Shown: positions 1 to 13,310, counted from the first letter of the stretch. The stretch is DNA of 64,000 bases from Silurus meridionalis (GCF_014805685.1 NC_060893.1:466193-530192); one strand, 5' to 3'. Translations and numbers: made by a program. Notes: generated from the letters alone by a model not told the origin.

Positions 1-3000
1 CAGAGACTTAACCCAGACATGATGCTCAGCTCAGAGTCTAAACCCAGACATGATGCTCAGCTCAGAGACTAACCCCAGACATGAGCTCAGCTCAGAGAAA
101 CCCAGACATGATGCTCAGTTCAGAGCCTAAACCCAGACATGATGCTCAGCTCAGAGTCTAAACCCAGACATGATGCTCTGCTCAGAGACTAACCCCAGAC
201 ATGATGCTCAGAGAGAGAGAGATAAAGAGAGATAGAGAGATAAAGAGAGATAGAGATAGAGAGAGAGAGACATGATGCTCAGCTCAGAGCCTAAACCCAG
301 ACATGATGCTCAGCTCAGAGCCTAAACCCAGACATGATGCTCAGCTCAGAGACTAAACCCAGACATGATGCTCAGCTCAGAGACTAAACCCAGACATGAT
401 GCTCAGCTCAGAGACTAAACCCAGACATGAAGCTCAGCTCAGAGCCTAAACCCAGACATGATGCTCAGCTCAGAGCCAAAATCCAGACATGATGCTCAGC
501 TCAGAGCCTAAACCCAGACATGATGCTCAGTTCAGAGCCTAAACCCAGACATGATGCTCAGCTCAGAGCCTAAACCCAGACATGATGCTCAGCTCAGAGA
601 CTAAACCCAGACATGATGCTCAGCTCAGAGACTAAACCCAGACATGATGCGCAGCTCAGAGACTAACCCCAGACATGAAGCTCAGCTCAGAGCCTAAACC
701 CCAGACATGATGCTCAGCTCAGAGACTAAACCCAGACATGATGCTCAGCTCAGAGCCTAAACCCAGACATGATGCTCAGCTCAGAGCCAAAACCCAGACA
801 TGATGCTCAGCTCAGAGCCTAAACCCAGACATGATGCTCAGCTCAGAGACTAAACCCAGACATGATGCTCAGCTCAGAGCCTAAACCCAGACATGAAGCT
901 CAGCTCAGAACCTAAACCCAGACATGATGCTCAGCTCAGAGCCTAAACCCAGACATGATGCTCAGCTCAGAGACTAAACCCAGACATGAAGCTCAGCTCA
1001 GCTCAGAACCTAAACCCAGACATGATGCTCAGCTCAGAGCCTAAACCCAGACATGATGCTCAGCTCAGAGACTAAACCCAGACATGAAGCTCAGCTCAGA
1101 GACTAAACCCAGACATGATGCTCAGCTCAGAGACTAAACCCAGACATGAAGCTCAGCTAAGAGCCTAAACCCAGACATGATGCTCAGCTCAGAGCCAAAA
1201 TCCAGACATGATGCTCAGCTCAGAGCCTAAACCCAGACATGATGCTCAGTTCAGAGCCTAAACCCAGACATGATGCTCAGCTCAGAGCCTAAATCCAGAC
1301 ATGATGCTCAGCTCAGAGCCTAAACCCAGACATGATGCTCAGCTCAGAGACTAAACCCAAACATGATGCTCAGCTCAGAGACTAAACCCAGACATGATGC
1401 TCAGCTCAGAGCCAAAACCCAGACATGATGCTCTGCTCAGAGACTAAACCCAGACATGAAGCTCAGCTCAGAGCCTAAACCCAGACATGAAGCTCAGCTC
1501 AGAGCCAAAATCCAGACATGATGCTCAGCTCAGAGCCAAAACCCAGACATGATGCTCAGCTCAGAGCCTAAACCCAGACATGAAGCTCAGCTCAGAGCCA
1601 AAACCCAGACATGATGCTCAGCTCAGAGCCTAAACCCAGACATGATGCTCAGCTAAGAGCCTAAACCTAGACATGATGCTCAGCTCAGAGCCAAAACTCA
1701 GACATGATGCTCAGCTCAGAGCCAAAACCCAGACATGAAGCTCAGCTCAGAGCCAAAACCCAGACATGAAGCTCAGCTCAGAGCCTAAACCCCAGACATG
1801 ATGCTCAGCTCAGAGACTAAACCCAGACATGATGCTCAGCTCAGAGCCTAAACCCAGACATGATGCTCAGCTCAGAGCCTAAACCCAGACATGATGCTCA
1901 GCTCAGAGCCTAAACCCAGACATGATGCTCAGCTCAGAGCCTAAACCCAGACATGATGCTCAGCTAAGAGCCTAAACCTAGACATGATGCTCAGCTCAGA
2001 GCCAAAACTCAGACATGATGCTCAGCTCAGAGCCAAAACCCAGACATGATGCTCAGCTCAGAGCCAAAACCCAGACATGATGCTCAGCTCAGAGCCTAAA
2101 CCCAGACATGATGCTCAGCTCAGAGACTAAACCCAGACATGATGCTCAGCTCAGAGCTAAACCCAGACATGATGCTCAGCTCAGAGCCTAAACCCAGACA
2201 TGATGCTCAGCTCAGAGTCTAAACCCAGACATGATGCTCAGCTCAGAGCCTAAACCCAGACATGATGCTCAGCTAAGAGCCTAAACCTAGACATGATGCT
2301 CAGCTCAGAGCCAAAACTCAGACATGATGCTCAGCTCAGAGACTAAACCCAGACATGATGCTCAGCTCAGAGCCAAAATCCAGACATGATGCTCAGCTCA
2401 GAGCCTAAACCCAGACATGATGCTCAGCTCAGAGACTAAACCCAGACATGATGCTCAGCTCAGAGCCTAAACCCAGACATGATGCTCAGCTCAGAGACTA
2501 AACCCAGACATGATGCTCAGCTCAGAGACTAAACCCAGACATGATGCTCAGCTCAGAGACTAAACCCAGACATGATGCTCAACTCAGAGCCTAAACCCAG
2601 ACATGATGCTCAGCTCAGAGACTAAACCCAGACATGATGCTCAGCTCAGAGACTAAACCCAGACATGATGCTCAGCTCAGAGCCTAAACCCAGACATGAT
2701 GCTCAGCTCAGAGCTAAACCCAGACATGATGCTCAACTCAGAGCCTAAACCCAGACATGATGCTCAGCTCAGAGCTAAACCCAGACATGATGCTCAGCTC
2801 AGAGACTAAACCCAGACATGATGCTCAGCTCAGAGCCTAAACCCAGACATGATGCTCAGCTCAGAGACTAAACCCAGACATGAAGCTCAGCTCAATACCT
2901 AAACCCCAGACATGATGCTCAGCTCAGAGACTAAACCCAGACATGATGCTCAGCTCAGAGCCTAAACCCAGACATGATGCTCAGCTCAGAGCCTAAACCC

Positions 3001-3600
3001 AGACATGATGCTCAGCTCAGAGCCTAAACCCAGACATGATGCTCAGCTCAGAGACTTAACCCAGACATGATGCTCAGCTCAGAGCCTAAACCCAGACATG
3101 AAGCTCAGCTCAGAGCCTAAACCCAGACATGATGCTCAGCTCAGAGACTAAACCCAGACATGATGCTCAGCTCAGAGACTAAACCCAGACATGATGCTCA
3201 GCTCAGAGCCAAAACCCAGACATGAAGCTCAGCTCAGAGCCAAAACCCAGACATGATGCTCAGCTCAGAGCCTAAACCCAGACATGATGCTCAGCTCAGA
3301 GCCAAAACCCAGACATGATGCTCAGCTCAGAGCCTAAACCCAGACATGATGCTCAGCTCAGAGACTAAACCCAGACATGATGCTCAGCTCAGAGCCTAAA
3401 CCCAGACATGATGCTCAGCTCAGAGCCTAAACCCAGACATGATGCTCAGCTCAGAGCCTAAACCCAGACATGATGCTCAGCTCAGAGCCTAAACCCAGAC
3501 ATGATGCTCAGCTCAGAGACTAAACCCAGACATGATGCTCAGCTCAGAGCCTAAACCCAGACATGATGCTCAGCTCAGAGACTAAACCCAGACATGATGC
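1..3600. repeat. 31-bp minisatellite derived from a hAT transposase segment
   Basis: About 116 head-to-tail copies of a 31-bp unit (ctcagctcagagcctaaa followed by cccagacatgatg) run from the window edge to 3600. Unit variants differ mainly at cctaaaccc, actaaaccc, ccaaaaccc and tctaaaccc, and at gatgctc versus gaagctc. The last unit runs without a break into hAT sequence (gatgcacttgcatctg). The same 31 bp occurs once, in its native context, at 15746-15776 inside the second hAT copy, where it encodes SAQSLTPDMM. Units are contiguous with no spacers. The array continues beyond the left edge. Confidence 0.95.
207..272. repeat. Purine-rich GAGATA microsatellite inside the 31-bp array
   Basis: A single stretch of gagaga, gataaa and gatagaga interrupts the minisatellite between two normal units. 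It starts at a cagag within a unit, which suggests local expansion or slippage of an existing gagag. Confidence 0.85.
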
Positions 3601-4283
<683 letters not shown>

Positions 4284-4682
4284 TGTAGATGGAATGTGTC
4301 TAATTTATTCTTTAATGTTATATCACAGACTTGATGTTGTCATGGTAACATTATGAATTAGAGAGCAGAACTATTACTATCAGCCAGTGGCTGTTAAAAG
4401 AACACTAGAAACCCAGAATGACCTGGACCATTGGAATCTTTAAAGTCATCTCATTCTGAAACCTGTACAAGTTTTGTTTTTGTTTTGTTTGTTTCTGTTT
4501 ACCTTCACTGCCTGTTTTCATCACACACATAAACACTAGTGGGTGAAGATGAGCGTCTGTATGCTGCGGTTTTAAAGATGACTCTGTCCATCCTGTCTTT
4601 TCTACTTCATCTATTCTACCACCATCATCTCCTTTAACAGCTGTAGAACTCTGTGGACGAGGTGTCACTGAAATACAAGTAC

Positions 4683-7267
4683 CTCATAGAGCAGGTTGGC
4701 GTCCTCCACTGATCTCTGAACTGAAGGGTTGAGAAGCTCTGGCGTTCCTCTCTTCACTCGAAGGGCAGATGGGTACAGTACTGAAGAGAGGAAGATCAGA
4801 AGTCAGTGTGTGTTCCTGTTACCACATTTCCTTTCTTCTCTTTTAACTACGATGCACCTTGAACCTGAACACTGAAACCATCTGCTGCACGTGAACGGAA
4901 TGACTGCAGGGGAAACACAACAGCTTGCGGTCGGCGGCAGCCAGGTTTTACTCAGAGACGCCTCATCTGTTCCCAGGTCACAACATGCTTCTCGTGTTTC
5001 ACAGATGAATCCACTACAAAGATTTCAAAGCAAACAGGCATCTGTGTGGCAGGTTTCTGAGCGCTGAGGCTGCTTCTGATCTAATGCACAGCCTCCACAC
5101 AACATACATTATTATTTACTCTGCCCAAGTCCACTGCACTTACATTTACTGCACAGGGCAGAACGACTTACTGTTATCTCCTTCACACTGACATGCATCT
5201 GAAGGGTTAAGGGCCTTGCTCAAGGGCCCCAGAGTGGCAGCATGATGGTGTGGGATATGACCGTGTTGAGTCCATTATTCTGTACATCTTATAGTGAGCA
5301 ACATATGATTCATAGTTTTCTTAAAATAACTAAACGTGAATATAAAGCTGTTTTTATTTTATTTCCGAATTGATAAAAGAATTTCCCTTTTGGACATAAA
5401 GAGTCTTTTTTATTTCATTTCTATTTTATTGGTGGTGGTGTTTGTGTGATCTCATTATCCAATATAAACTTAGGTCTTTCTGCATTCATGCATTACACCA
5501 TGCAGTGTTCAACAGCAGGATCTGAGGCTACGCTGCAACACAGCTGTTTACATTGCAGATTTCAAGACACTTGAGCATCAACGGATAAAAAGTAGAAATA
5601 ATTCATACAAGTAAATTACACATGCTTTCTGTGTTTCCACGGAAACACTCGTAAAAAAATATTTCACATTCCTCACGAGTATCTCACTGGGTGGTCAGAT
5701 TCAGCTGAATGATTCAGATCCACTCTTCCCTCGTCTTCCAGGCAGCAGTAATAAAGGTCATGAAATAAAGGCCAGTCACCCTGAAACTCCCTTCAAGCCA
5801 CATACACTTTTCATGGCTGTTTAAACTTTCTCATGTAATGTGTAATGTGAAACTATAAAAATAAAACGTTAAAAAATGCAAGCAAAACATAAATACCCTA
5901 CATTTCTTCCTAATTTAATCTGGACAAGTTTAATTCAATTCAATTCATGTTTATTTGTATAGCGCTTTTAACAATGAACATCGTCTCAAAGCAGCTTTAC
6001 ACAGATAATGTGGTGATTAAAAGTAAATATGTTCTTTGTAAGTAAGTTTGTCCCTGATGAGCAACAAGTTCCCACCCTCAAGGCCTTCATTATCATGTAC
6101 CACCATGTGAGAAGCTATCACATGCTTCCTACATGTCGTATAAAGCCAACCAACCAAAGCTGCTGCTCAAACTGTTGTCACTTGGAGGAAAGTTCTGTCC
6201 ATTACCTTTTACAAGCATGAGCTTTCAAATGCCCAGTGGCCAGTGTGAGTGTGACTGTGTAGTGATTGGCTTGTGTGATATGCCAGTACGCCTCCTTCCT
6301 TACTTTCCGAGAGCGTTGCCAGTTTTGCTGTCCTTTGCTGTGGAATCAACAGAATCCGAACCTGTGATATCCCTACAATTCAGATGAACACTTTTCTGCT
6401 GCACCACTTGGAAACCCCAAGACCTCACTATTAGAAGGTCCAATCTGAGTAAAGATTGACTTGCAGTGTCAGTAATGAGTTCTGCCTCACAAATGATATC
6501 AAGCTCTGGATTTTTAAGTCATAAACTTATAAACATCCTAAACTTTCAGCATCCTGGAAGCTGATATCGTAACATTTCTTCAACGTTTCTGTGCTGTTTT
6601 TTTGTGCACGTCCAGCTCCAGCTCCAACTTTATCAGTGCAATCAAAAGAAAACACACTGCTTTGTTTTAATTCATTCCTCATATGGATATTTTTTCCCAA
6701 TTCCTCAGAAACGATTTGGTGCGTCTCGCGCCTCCCTCTTCCCAACACAGCTCCAGGCGATGGAGATGAGATTGGCTCAGGGTTCTGTGAATGTGTTTAT
6801 GTGGGATTTTGTTGCATTTATGGAAGTAGTTTGAATTCCAAAGAAGCAGCAAGACTTTTTGTGAGTCTGGATCCAGACATAACAATTCAGGAGTCTGGTC
6901 ATGATAAAAAGAAAAAGAAAAAAAAGGAAAAGAAAAAGGAATAACAGCAGCCAGGAGCAGATCTGCTTTATTCCCCCTTTAAAAGCAAGTTTCAAAATGA
7001 AAAGCCTGAAAATGTTTTTTCCTGTAGGCATCATCTCATTTTAATATGTTGGATGGACAGAAGTAAAGCCCATGCTCATGCGTTTGTTCAACGGCACACG
7101 AATAAATAACAGTTAGAACACAATTAGCGTGAATAGTGAGTATTTCAGGTTCATGTTAATATTAAATGAGCTTATTTGTATTTACCTCTCCTCCAGTGCA
7201 GGGCAGCAGAGATAGACAGATGGTAGAGGACCAAGGACAGTATCAGCAGGACCAAGGTGGTCTCCAT
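4683..7267 (-). CDS. Candidate two-exon small secreted or propeptide gene, unidentified
   Basis: I do not recognise this gene. On the minus strand an ATG at 7267 opens an exon (7267-7186) of 27 codons plus one base, ending in AGAG|GTAAAT. It encodes a strongly hydrophobic start (METTLVLLILSLVLYHL) that looks like a signal peptide. A second exon (4780-4683) starts after a CTTCAG acceptor and joins in the same phase. It encodes VLYPSALRVKRG then TPELLNPSVQRSVEDANLLYE, with a KR dibasic site that could be a convertase cleavage site. The exon may end at GAG|GTACTT and continue to exons not found, or read through six codons (VLVFQ after the E) to a TGA, giving about 65 residues. Downstream on this strand lie the hAT copy and its array, so any third exon would be beyond the window. 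Matching splice phase and a signal-like first exon support it; no homology is claimed. Confidence 0.45.
4786..7185 (-). other. Intron-like spacer of the candidate gene
   Basis: No convincing exon is visible here. It contains a SINE fragment near 5170-5250 (reverse orientation, with the aagggccttgctcaagggcc block that recurs near 56240) and the dispersed repeat at 5932-6065. Open frames at 6133-6387 and 6591-6944 have no recognisable domain. Confidence 0.5.
5932..6065 (-). repeat. Dispersed teleost repeat, 3' tail (AATTCAATTCAA type)
   Basis: It begins with a run of ttcaattcaa, then tttatttgtatagcgctttt, and continues through caaagcagctttacacag to gtttgtccctgatgagcaac. The reverse complement matches 58625-58766 almost base for base, and a diverged copy is at 44150-44300. 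It is an interspersed non-coding repeat with an AATTG-rich tail. Confidence 0.75.
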
Positions 7268-7360
7268 GATCTCTACTTTTCTATTACTATCACTTACCTT
7301 GAGCACCAAAGGCCTGAATCCAGACAATTGACACGATAATGACTGAACATTACTCTTTCA

Positions 7361-7420
<60 letters not shown>
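7361..7420. repeat. (CT)n microsatellite followed by CA
   Basis: About 55 bp of CT then cacacaca, about 95 bp upstream of the candidate gene start. A second short CT tract is at 7464-7487. Confidence 0.95.
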
Positions 7421-8066
7421 TCAAACTGTTAACTCCATCCTCCTCCTCCTGGCTCAATCTCTCCTCCTCTCTCTCTCTCTCTCTCTGACAGAGAAATTGA
7501 TGTTGTGCTGAGAGCAGACGGGGGGGTGACAATCATCTGGAAGTCATCATGACATTAGGACGATCTGTGTACTTGTCTAATTGACTGATGAGGAATTTTA
7601 CAACAAATAACCCCACGTTTGTATTTCTGATTTCAGCTTTTCATTATATTACACTTGTCCACACTAAAAATCTGCAGTCTGCAAACAAACAGATGCTCCT
7701 GCTGAAGACATTCCCAGAATCTGCCCCATTAATCATTTCATTATCACAATCAAATTCAGCAATAATTCAAATAATCAAACGTTTTAATTTTCATTGTTTT
7801 TATTTGAATGATTTTTCCTTCAGCGTGTCAGTAGACACGGCAGCGTTTCTCTCACCGAGTAACTCCACAATCCTGCCAGAGTTCAACAGAAATGACAAAA
7901 ACATTAGTTGTCTTCCAGATAATTATTTCCAGCAAACTTGTAGACTTGGTCCAGGCTTGGCATACAGACGTCTGAGAGCAGCACAAGCTTTAGGAATTTA
8001 AAGTTCGCTATTTCCATTGGCTCTGTCACACTGACAAGGAACTCGGAGTTTCACAAAAACAGGATG

Positions 8067-8068
<2 letters not shown>

Positions 8069-8130
<62 letters not shown>

Positions 8131-8139
8131 ACACAGACA

Positions 8140-8189
<50 letters not shown>
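8069..8189. repeat. (CA)n microsatellite
   Basis: About 120 bp of CA with a few cagaca interruptions. Poly-Cys/Val open frames on the minus strand are translations of it. Confidence 0.97.
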
Positions 8190-8192
<3 letters not shown>

Positions 8193-8734
8193 CCAGCCCC
8201 AATAAATAAAAACACCTAAGCACTGTTTTTCAGTCGAGGACACACACAAATAAACCTGCATTAAAAATAACATCTTCTCTGTGAGGTGTGAAGTGTTTAT
8301 TATCTGATCTTCAGCTCGATATGCTGAAGGACTCTTAATGCAGTAATAGTCATATGGCAGATGGGAAAAAAATGAATAGTAAAGAAAAGGAAAGCAATGA
8401 TACAAACAAAAGAATAAAACTGGCCTGAGCCTCGAGCCTGCTGCATTCAGCCCCTTTCACTTCACTTCTGTTGTTGGTGTTCAGTAAGAACAGATGTTTG
8501 TAGAAAAAAAAACACCCCAAAAGCCATATGGGCTGCAAGTGGCACTGGCATTCAAGTTTACAACTCGGCTTAGAGCATGAGATGCTCCTCTGGCTTTGAG
8601 GCCAGTTTTCTACATAAATGGTTCTAAAATTTCCCCAGAAGTGCCTGAGCAGGTTATTGATCCTCACTGATGGAGAAACTGATTTCTACACAACAGAGGT
8701 ATTGAATCTGAGTGCTAGCTCAGTGTTGAACTTT

Positions 8735-8850
8735 GGATCTGAAGATGGTAGCTTAGAAGTTAAGGTGTTGGACTTTGGATCAGAAGGTTGTGGGTTTAAA
8801 ACCAAGCTGCAACTCCTGGGCCCCTGAGCAACTCCCTGAGGCCCTTATGC
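8735..8850 (+). mobile_element. tRNA-derived SINE fragment
   Basis: The sequence ggtagcttagaagttaagg resembles a tRNA A box and ggtttaaaacc a B box, spaced as in a tRNA head. It is followed by ctgggcccctgagcaact, the body shared with copies at 31640-31800, 56150-56370 and 5170-5250. It is a pol III SINE relic with no coding potential. Confidence 0.6.
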
Positions 8851-9039
8851 TATATATATATATATATATGCTTATGTTATATATAGTTATAGATTTCTTT
8901 ATGCCACAGTTATTGTTAATATCTTTGGAAATTGTGTGCAATAATCTCAGTGCAATAATGATAATAATTGTTACATGTTGAATAATTGTATACTTATTAT
9001 TGTAATCTGACTTTACTTGTTTATTTGTTTTCACTGCTG

Positions 9040-9475
9040 CTACAAATATCTCACGAAAGTAATTGCACCCCTCACATTTCAGCAACCACTTTAGTGTCTT
9101 CTCAAGGGACAATACTTAGAAATAAAACTTTGATATATTTTAGAGTATTAATGTGCAGTTTGTGTAGCAGTACAGATTTTTTGTCCTCTGAAAATAATTC
9201 AACATACAGACATTACTGTGTAAATAACTGCCAAAAGTAAGTGCACCCTCAGTGATCGTGTCAGAACTGTGTGTAAAGTGTGAATATTGTGTGGAGCACA
9301 TCGTTCACCAGCACTGCTTTAATCCTCCTGAGTGTGGAATTCACCAGAGCTGCACAGGTTGGTGCTGGGATCCTCTCCACATAATGACATCACGGAGCTG
9401 CTGGATATTACACACATGGAGCTTCTCCACCTTCTGCTTGAGGATCCTCACAGGTGCTCAATAGATTTCAGGTCA
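9040..9475 (-). mobile_element. Tc1/mariner-type transposon remnant, transposase 3' end
   Basis: On the minus strand the right part encodes DLKSIEHL, the conserved motif around the third catalytic Glu of Tc1-like transposases. It is followed by a broken frame that still shows the QQLRDVIM helix region. On the plus strand, caaaagtaagtgcaccctcag is the subterminal repeat typical of this fish family. Stops and frameshifts show it is dead; no left half or second terminal repeat is visible. Confidence 0.65.
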
Positions 9476-10619
9476 TGGACACAGTTCTGACATGTTCACT
9501 TATGGTGTACTTTTATTTTACTTTAATCTCCTGTTTAATCTTTTACTGTGAGCAACTGATTCTGATTCATTCCACACAATGTGCACAGTTCAAAGACCTT
9601 GTAGATCAGAGGATCTAACAGAACTGCCTCGAGTTCCACGTAGATCAGTCTGTATACTTTACACTGTGATCATGTTTGAGGTTATTAAAGAGAAATTCCT
9701 GCGGAAATCAAGATTTTGAAGCAGAAAACTATTTGCATCCTAGGTGTTCTGCTTTCTGGTGTGTTGCCAACAGGTGGCAGTGGTAGACCACATTTCTGTC
9801 TTCTCTTTGGCATCTCACCACATCAGCTCTGTTTGCACTGGATTCTTTTTTGAGTTCTGCAACAAATATAGAAAAAAAAACCTGCCAACTCTTTCAATAC
9901 AGTGTGAATTTGAAGGCAGGTGAAACCCCGTGTAAAACCCCAATGTAATTACCTGGGTAAACCTAAGATATGTAAATGGTCTCAGATCTTCAGTCAGTGA
10001 CCCTGAACTCGGAGCTAGATTTCAGCTCTCCTTTTCTATATTAATACACTATTTCGGGACAATAAGATAAGATTTCTGTAGAAGCAGTCTGTGATGGAGA
10101 TGCAGAATGTAGATGTAGGTGTTAATAATTATTGACAAATGTATACTGGACTCGTTTCCTCTACCAGTTTCCTGCTGCATTTCCTTTAACAAAAGTATTT
10201 ACCTGGTTATTGTTTGCATTTTCTGCATCACATCAGCATTTGGAACACCCTCTTAAGCAACACAGACAATTTAGTTTTTTTGTTATTTAATAAACCTTTA
10301 GTGCATATCTCTCTTTCAAATGTACCCACATAATGCCTTTCATGTGTTTATAAATATGTACAAAAATATAAATATGTACAAAAATATGTGTGCATTTGAG
10401 GGCAGGAAGATTAACATTCGCTACAGATACTCAGACCATTGCCTGAACTGGAGTCTATAAAAATATTGCTGTATTAATATTGCAGCTTCCTTTGTTCATG
10501 TTACAGAGGCACTTAAAGACCAAAAAAACTGATCTGAAGAGTAAATGATAATTTTACTGAACTGGAGTCAGAAAAGAGAACACAAACTAGCTAAGGGTGC
10601 TAATTCGTCTAAACCCACC
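9476..10619. other. Stretch with no recognisable feature
   Basis: AT-rich sequence without a long open frame, splice-bounded exon or clear repeat signature. Confidence 0.5.
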
Positions 10620-11390
10620 TCTGTCAGAGACGCACGATGCAGGGACTGGAAGAAGGACCCAAATGGATGATGCAACAGGGGTATGGTGAAAACAGACTTT
10701 AATAAAGAGCAAAAAAGCAGGTGGAAAAACAAAGGTCAAAAACAGATCAGAAAAAACAGTCCAAAAAGCCAGCAGTCAGAGCAATGCAGGGAAACCAAAA
10801 CTCATAATTCAATAAAATGGAGCACAGCAGGAAGATCCGGAATCAGCAACCAAAAAACAGTCCAAAATTCATGTAGCTAAGCAGTAGAGGGCAGAGCAAA
10901 ACACAAACCAAAATAGTCCAGAACAGAGGCAGAGCAGGGGTCAGTGGTAAGAGTACTCTTAAGGGCAAGCAGACCGGTGAGATTATCTGGCCCAGAGTAT
11001 ATGTCCTTAGTGTGCTTAAATACTGGGTGGCGCGGGAAAAATGGCTGCCGACCCATAAGCATGCCCCTGAACCCGGAAGCGAATGCCATGATAAAAGCAG
11101 GTGGTCTTGACAGGTTGGGAGAGCCGGGCGAAACCCTCAAATAGGCATGAAGGCTGAGGTTGGGCAGCCCCCCCAGCAGGACAAAGGGACCAGAGAGAGA
11201 GCCTGGATGTGCCCTAAAGTACTCCATAATCTGCTGGGGGCTGCGCTTTCCAATATCAATCAGCTTGGGTGTGTCTTTGACTTGCCAGTTTAGGGCAATG
11301 CAAGTCCAGAGCTTTGGTGCATCCATCCATTTTTGACCAGATTATACTGTCAGAAACTATGAATGGAAGGACCCAAATGCAGGATCAGTG
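10620..11390. repeat. Unclassified repeat-like block
   Basis: The block starts with tctgtcagagacgcac and gaaggacccaaatgg, and a related pair (actgtcagaaactatg, then ggaaggacccaaatgca) recurs at 11347-11384, so its ends look like a short direct repeat. The GC-richer interior has open frames on both strands (10944-11144 plus, 11326-10877 minus) with no domain I recognise. It may be a decayed transposon of unknown class. Confidence 0.3.
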
Positions 11391-12084
11391 GCTGCATCTC
11401 ATTCTATAAGCCTGAGGTCCACATAAAGAGATAGGAGATAGTAGTGAAGGATTACAGTGCAGGACCCTGACTCAGCATCAGCTGCAAACGCACTGTAGCT
11501 TGAAATTCCTCTCAATGCAGCTAATTGAATGCCTAAACCAAAACAAACAAAATGTTGTAGATATTACAGTATATTTTGAGCCAAAGCAGGTCAATAGGCT
11601 TATAATATATGGTACTGTGTTAAAGGTCTGTGCTCAATAGCACATCAAAGCTGAGTAAAAGATAAAAGTGCTGGCCAATGCTAAAGCACTAAAGATTAAG
11701 ATTAATACCTCTGCTCCAGGCTGGTGCCTACAGATAATTCATATAACTACCTATAACCACGAGCGCAGAGGGATGCTGAGCAGTGTGCTGCAGTAGATCA
11801 CTAGAATTGTTAACAGAAATGAAAAGAAAAGATGGATGACTCAAAGGTTAAGTTCAAACACACTGCAACATCTGGTACTAAACAGAACAGGCAGGTTCAG
11901 TTCCTCAGGCTGATTATTAAACCCAACATTTGCTATTGCACATACTCTATTTATAGCATCCATTCTGAATCAAATGCAGTGATTCTGATGTGTAGAACCT
12001 GCACAGATATAAGCAGATCAGCTGAAATGGGAGGATCTAGAGAAGTTCTCTCTACTGGATCTATTGCAGAAACTCCAGTGTGTC

Positions 12085-12245
12085 AAGAAAAACTAAATTA
12101 GCACATCAAAGCTTTTCAGGCCATATGGGGTTCTTCCCCAAACTGTTACCACAAAGTTGGAGACACACAATTGTCTTTGGATGCTGGAGAATTAAATTTT
12201 CCCATCACTTGAACTAGGAGACCCAAACCAACACACTTGGTTGCA
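12085..12245. mobile_element. Decayed DNA-transposon fragment
   Basis: Contains ggttcttccccaaactgtt, ccacaaagttggag and the agacccaaacc block. The reverse complements occur at 62250-62310, and the agacccaaacc block also occurs near 54800. It is a piece of a non-coding DNA transposon family scattered in the window. Confidence 0.5.
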
Positions 12246-13310
12246 TATCACAGTAGAGTTTACTTTAGTCTCTGAAAGTCTGAAACACTCACAACTGAGA
12301 CAAACATGGCGACATGTGTCTGGCCATCAAGTGGGAAATTTTCATTATGTAGTACGACTTATTGTGTATTCCTTTTATCCTTAGTTGCAGGTTATATTGT
12401 TAAGCACCAGTTTGCTTACTGGTGACACCGGCATTAAGTTTACTGGGGTCTACAGGTTTTCTCAGTTTCATTATTTTATTGTATATTACAGTTACAGATC
12501 GTTACTAAACAATGTCACATGTTTCACAGTAATTTCACACCAATTACATTAAAGAAGTAGAAATGTAGTGTGAGAGAGTTTTTTACAGTCGCTATCAGTC
12601 AACATTGTAGAAAACCACAGAAAGGTCTAAAAATGCATTAGTTTAATTAGATTAAAGTTTGACTACTAACATGTACATTATTTTTAATATGATTATCAGT
12701 CATTTTTATCACAAAAATGGCTTTTCTTGTGAGGACCAGCTAACCGTCCTCACGCTGTGCATTCAAACAAGATTCCTGGCATTACATGGAAAACTGGCCT
12801 TGTGTGTATACTGCTACGATGTGGGTTTGAAATCGTGCAGCAACTCACCTTTAGGATCCTCTAACTGTCCTTCCTATATATTTTTTTATAAATATTTATG
12901 CATTCATTAGAAAATAGGTATTTAGTTTACTACAAAATTGTATGAGAATGAAGGCAGTTTGAAGGCGTTTGTGTTCATCAGTAGCAGCTTTTATACACCC
13001 TAAACTGAACCAAGAACACAGGAGCAATGTAGTGGAGAAATGCAAACACTGAAACATTACCAAACATATGATTTCATACACACACAATTCCTTCCACTTA
13101 CCTCTGCATTTCACCAAATACTGAGGGTTTTTTCCTCCTTCTAACGTATAAGAATACTTGATATTCTCCAAAAGATTCAGATGCACAATACAAATTATGC
13201 ACCATGTGATCAATACCAGGATCCAAATACTCCATTACAGCCAATGAGACTAGTGACACAAAAGTTCCACAGCTCAGCACTACTCGACTTTGTGGTGGTG
13301 TGGAGGGAAC
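12246..13310. other. Stretch with no recognisable gene
   Basis: AT-rich sequence with no exon I can support. A tRNA-SINE-like shred (gatgtgggtttgaaatcg) is at about 12815-12860. Confidence 0.4.

Noticed and set aside
1..3600. Regular short repeats suggesting a CRISPR-like array
   Set aside because: Units are contiguous with no unique spacers, the genome is a vertebrate, and the unit is part of a hAT transposase.
4405..4668. 87-codon minus-strand frame as a third exon of the small secreted candidate
   Set aside because: It would need an intron of only about a dozen bases after exon 2, and the sequence shows no domain.
7588..8001. 137-codon plus-strand open frame
   Set aside because: No domain, no splice context, low-complexity AT-rich composition and no sign of coding bias.
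7998..8405. Cys/Val-rich minus-strand open frames
   Set aside because: Translations of a (CA)n microsatellite; the same holds for those at 30465-30854, 30944-31408 outside the exons, and 32554-32613.
10877..11326. 149-codon minus-strand open frame
   Set aside because: Lies in an unclassified repeat block with an equally open frame on the other strand; no recognisable domain.
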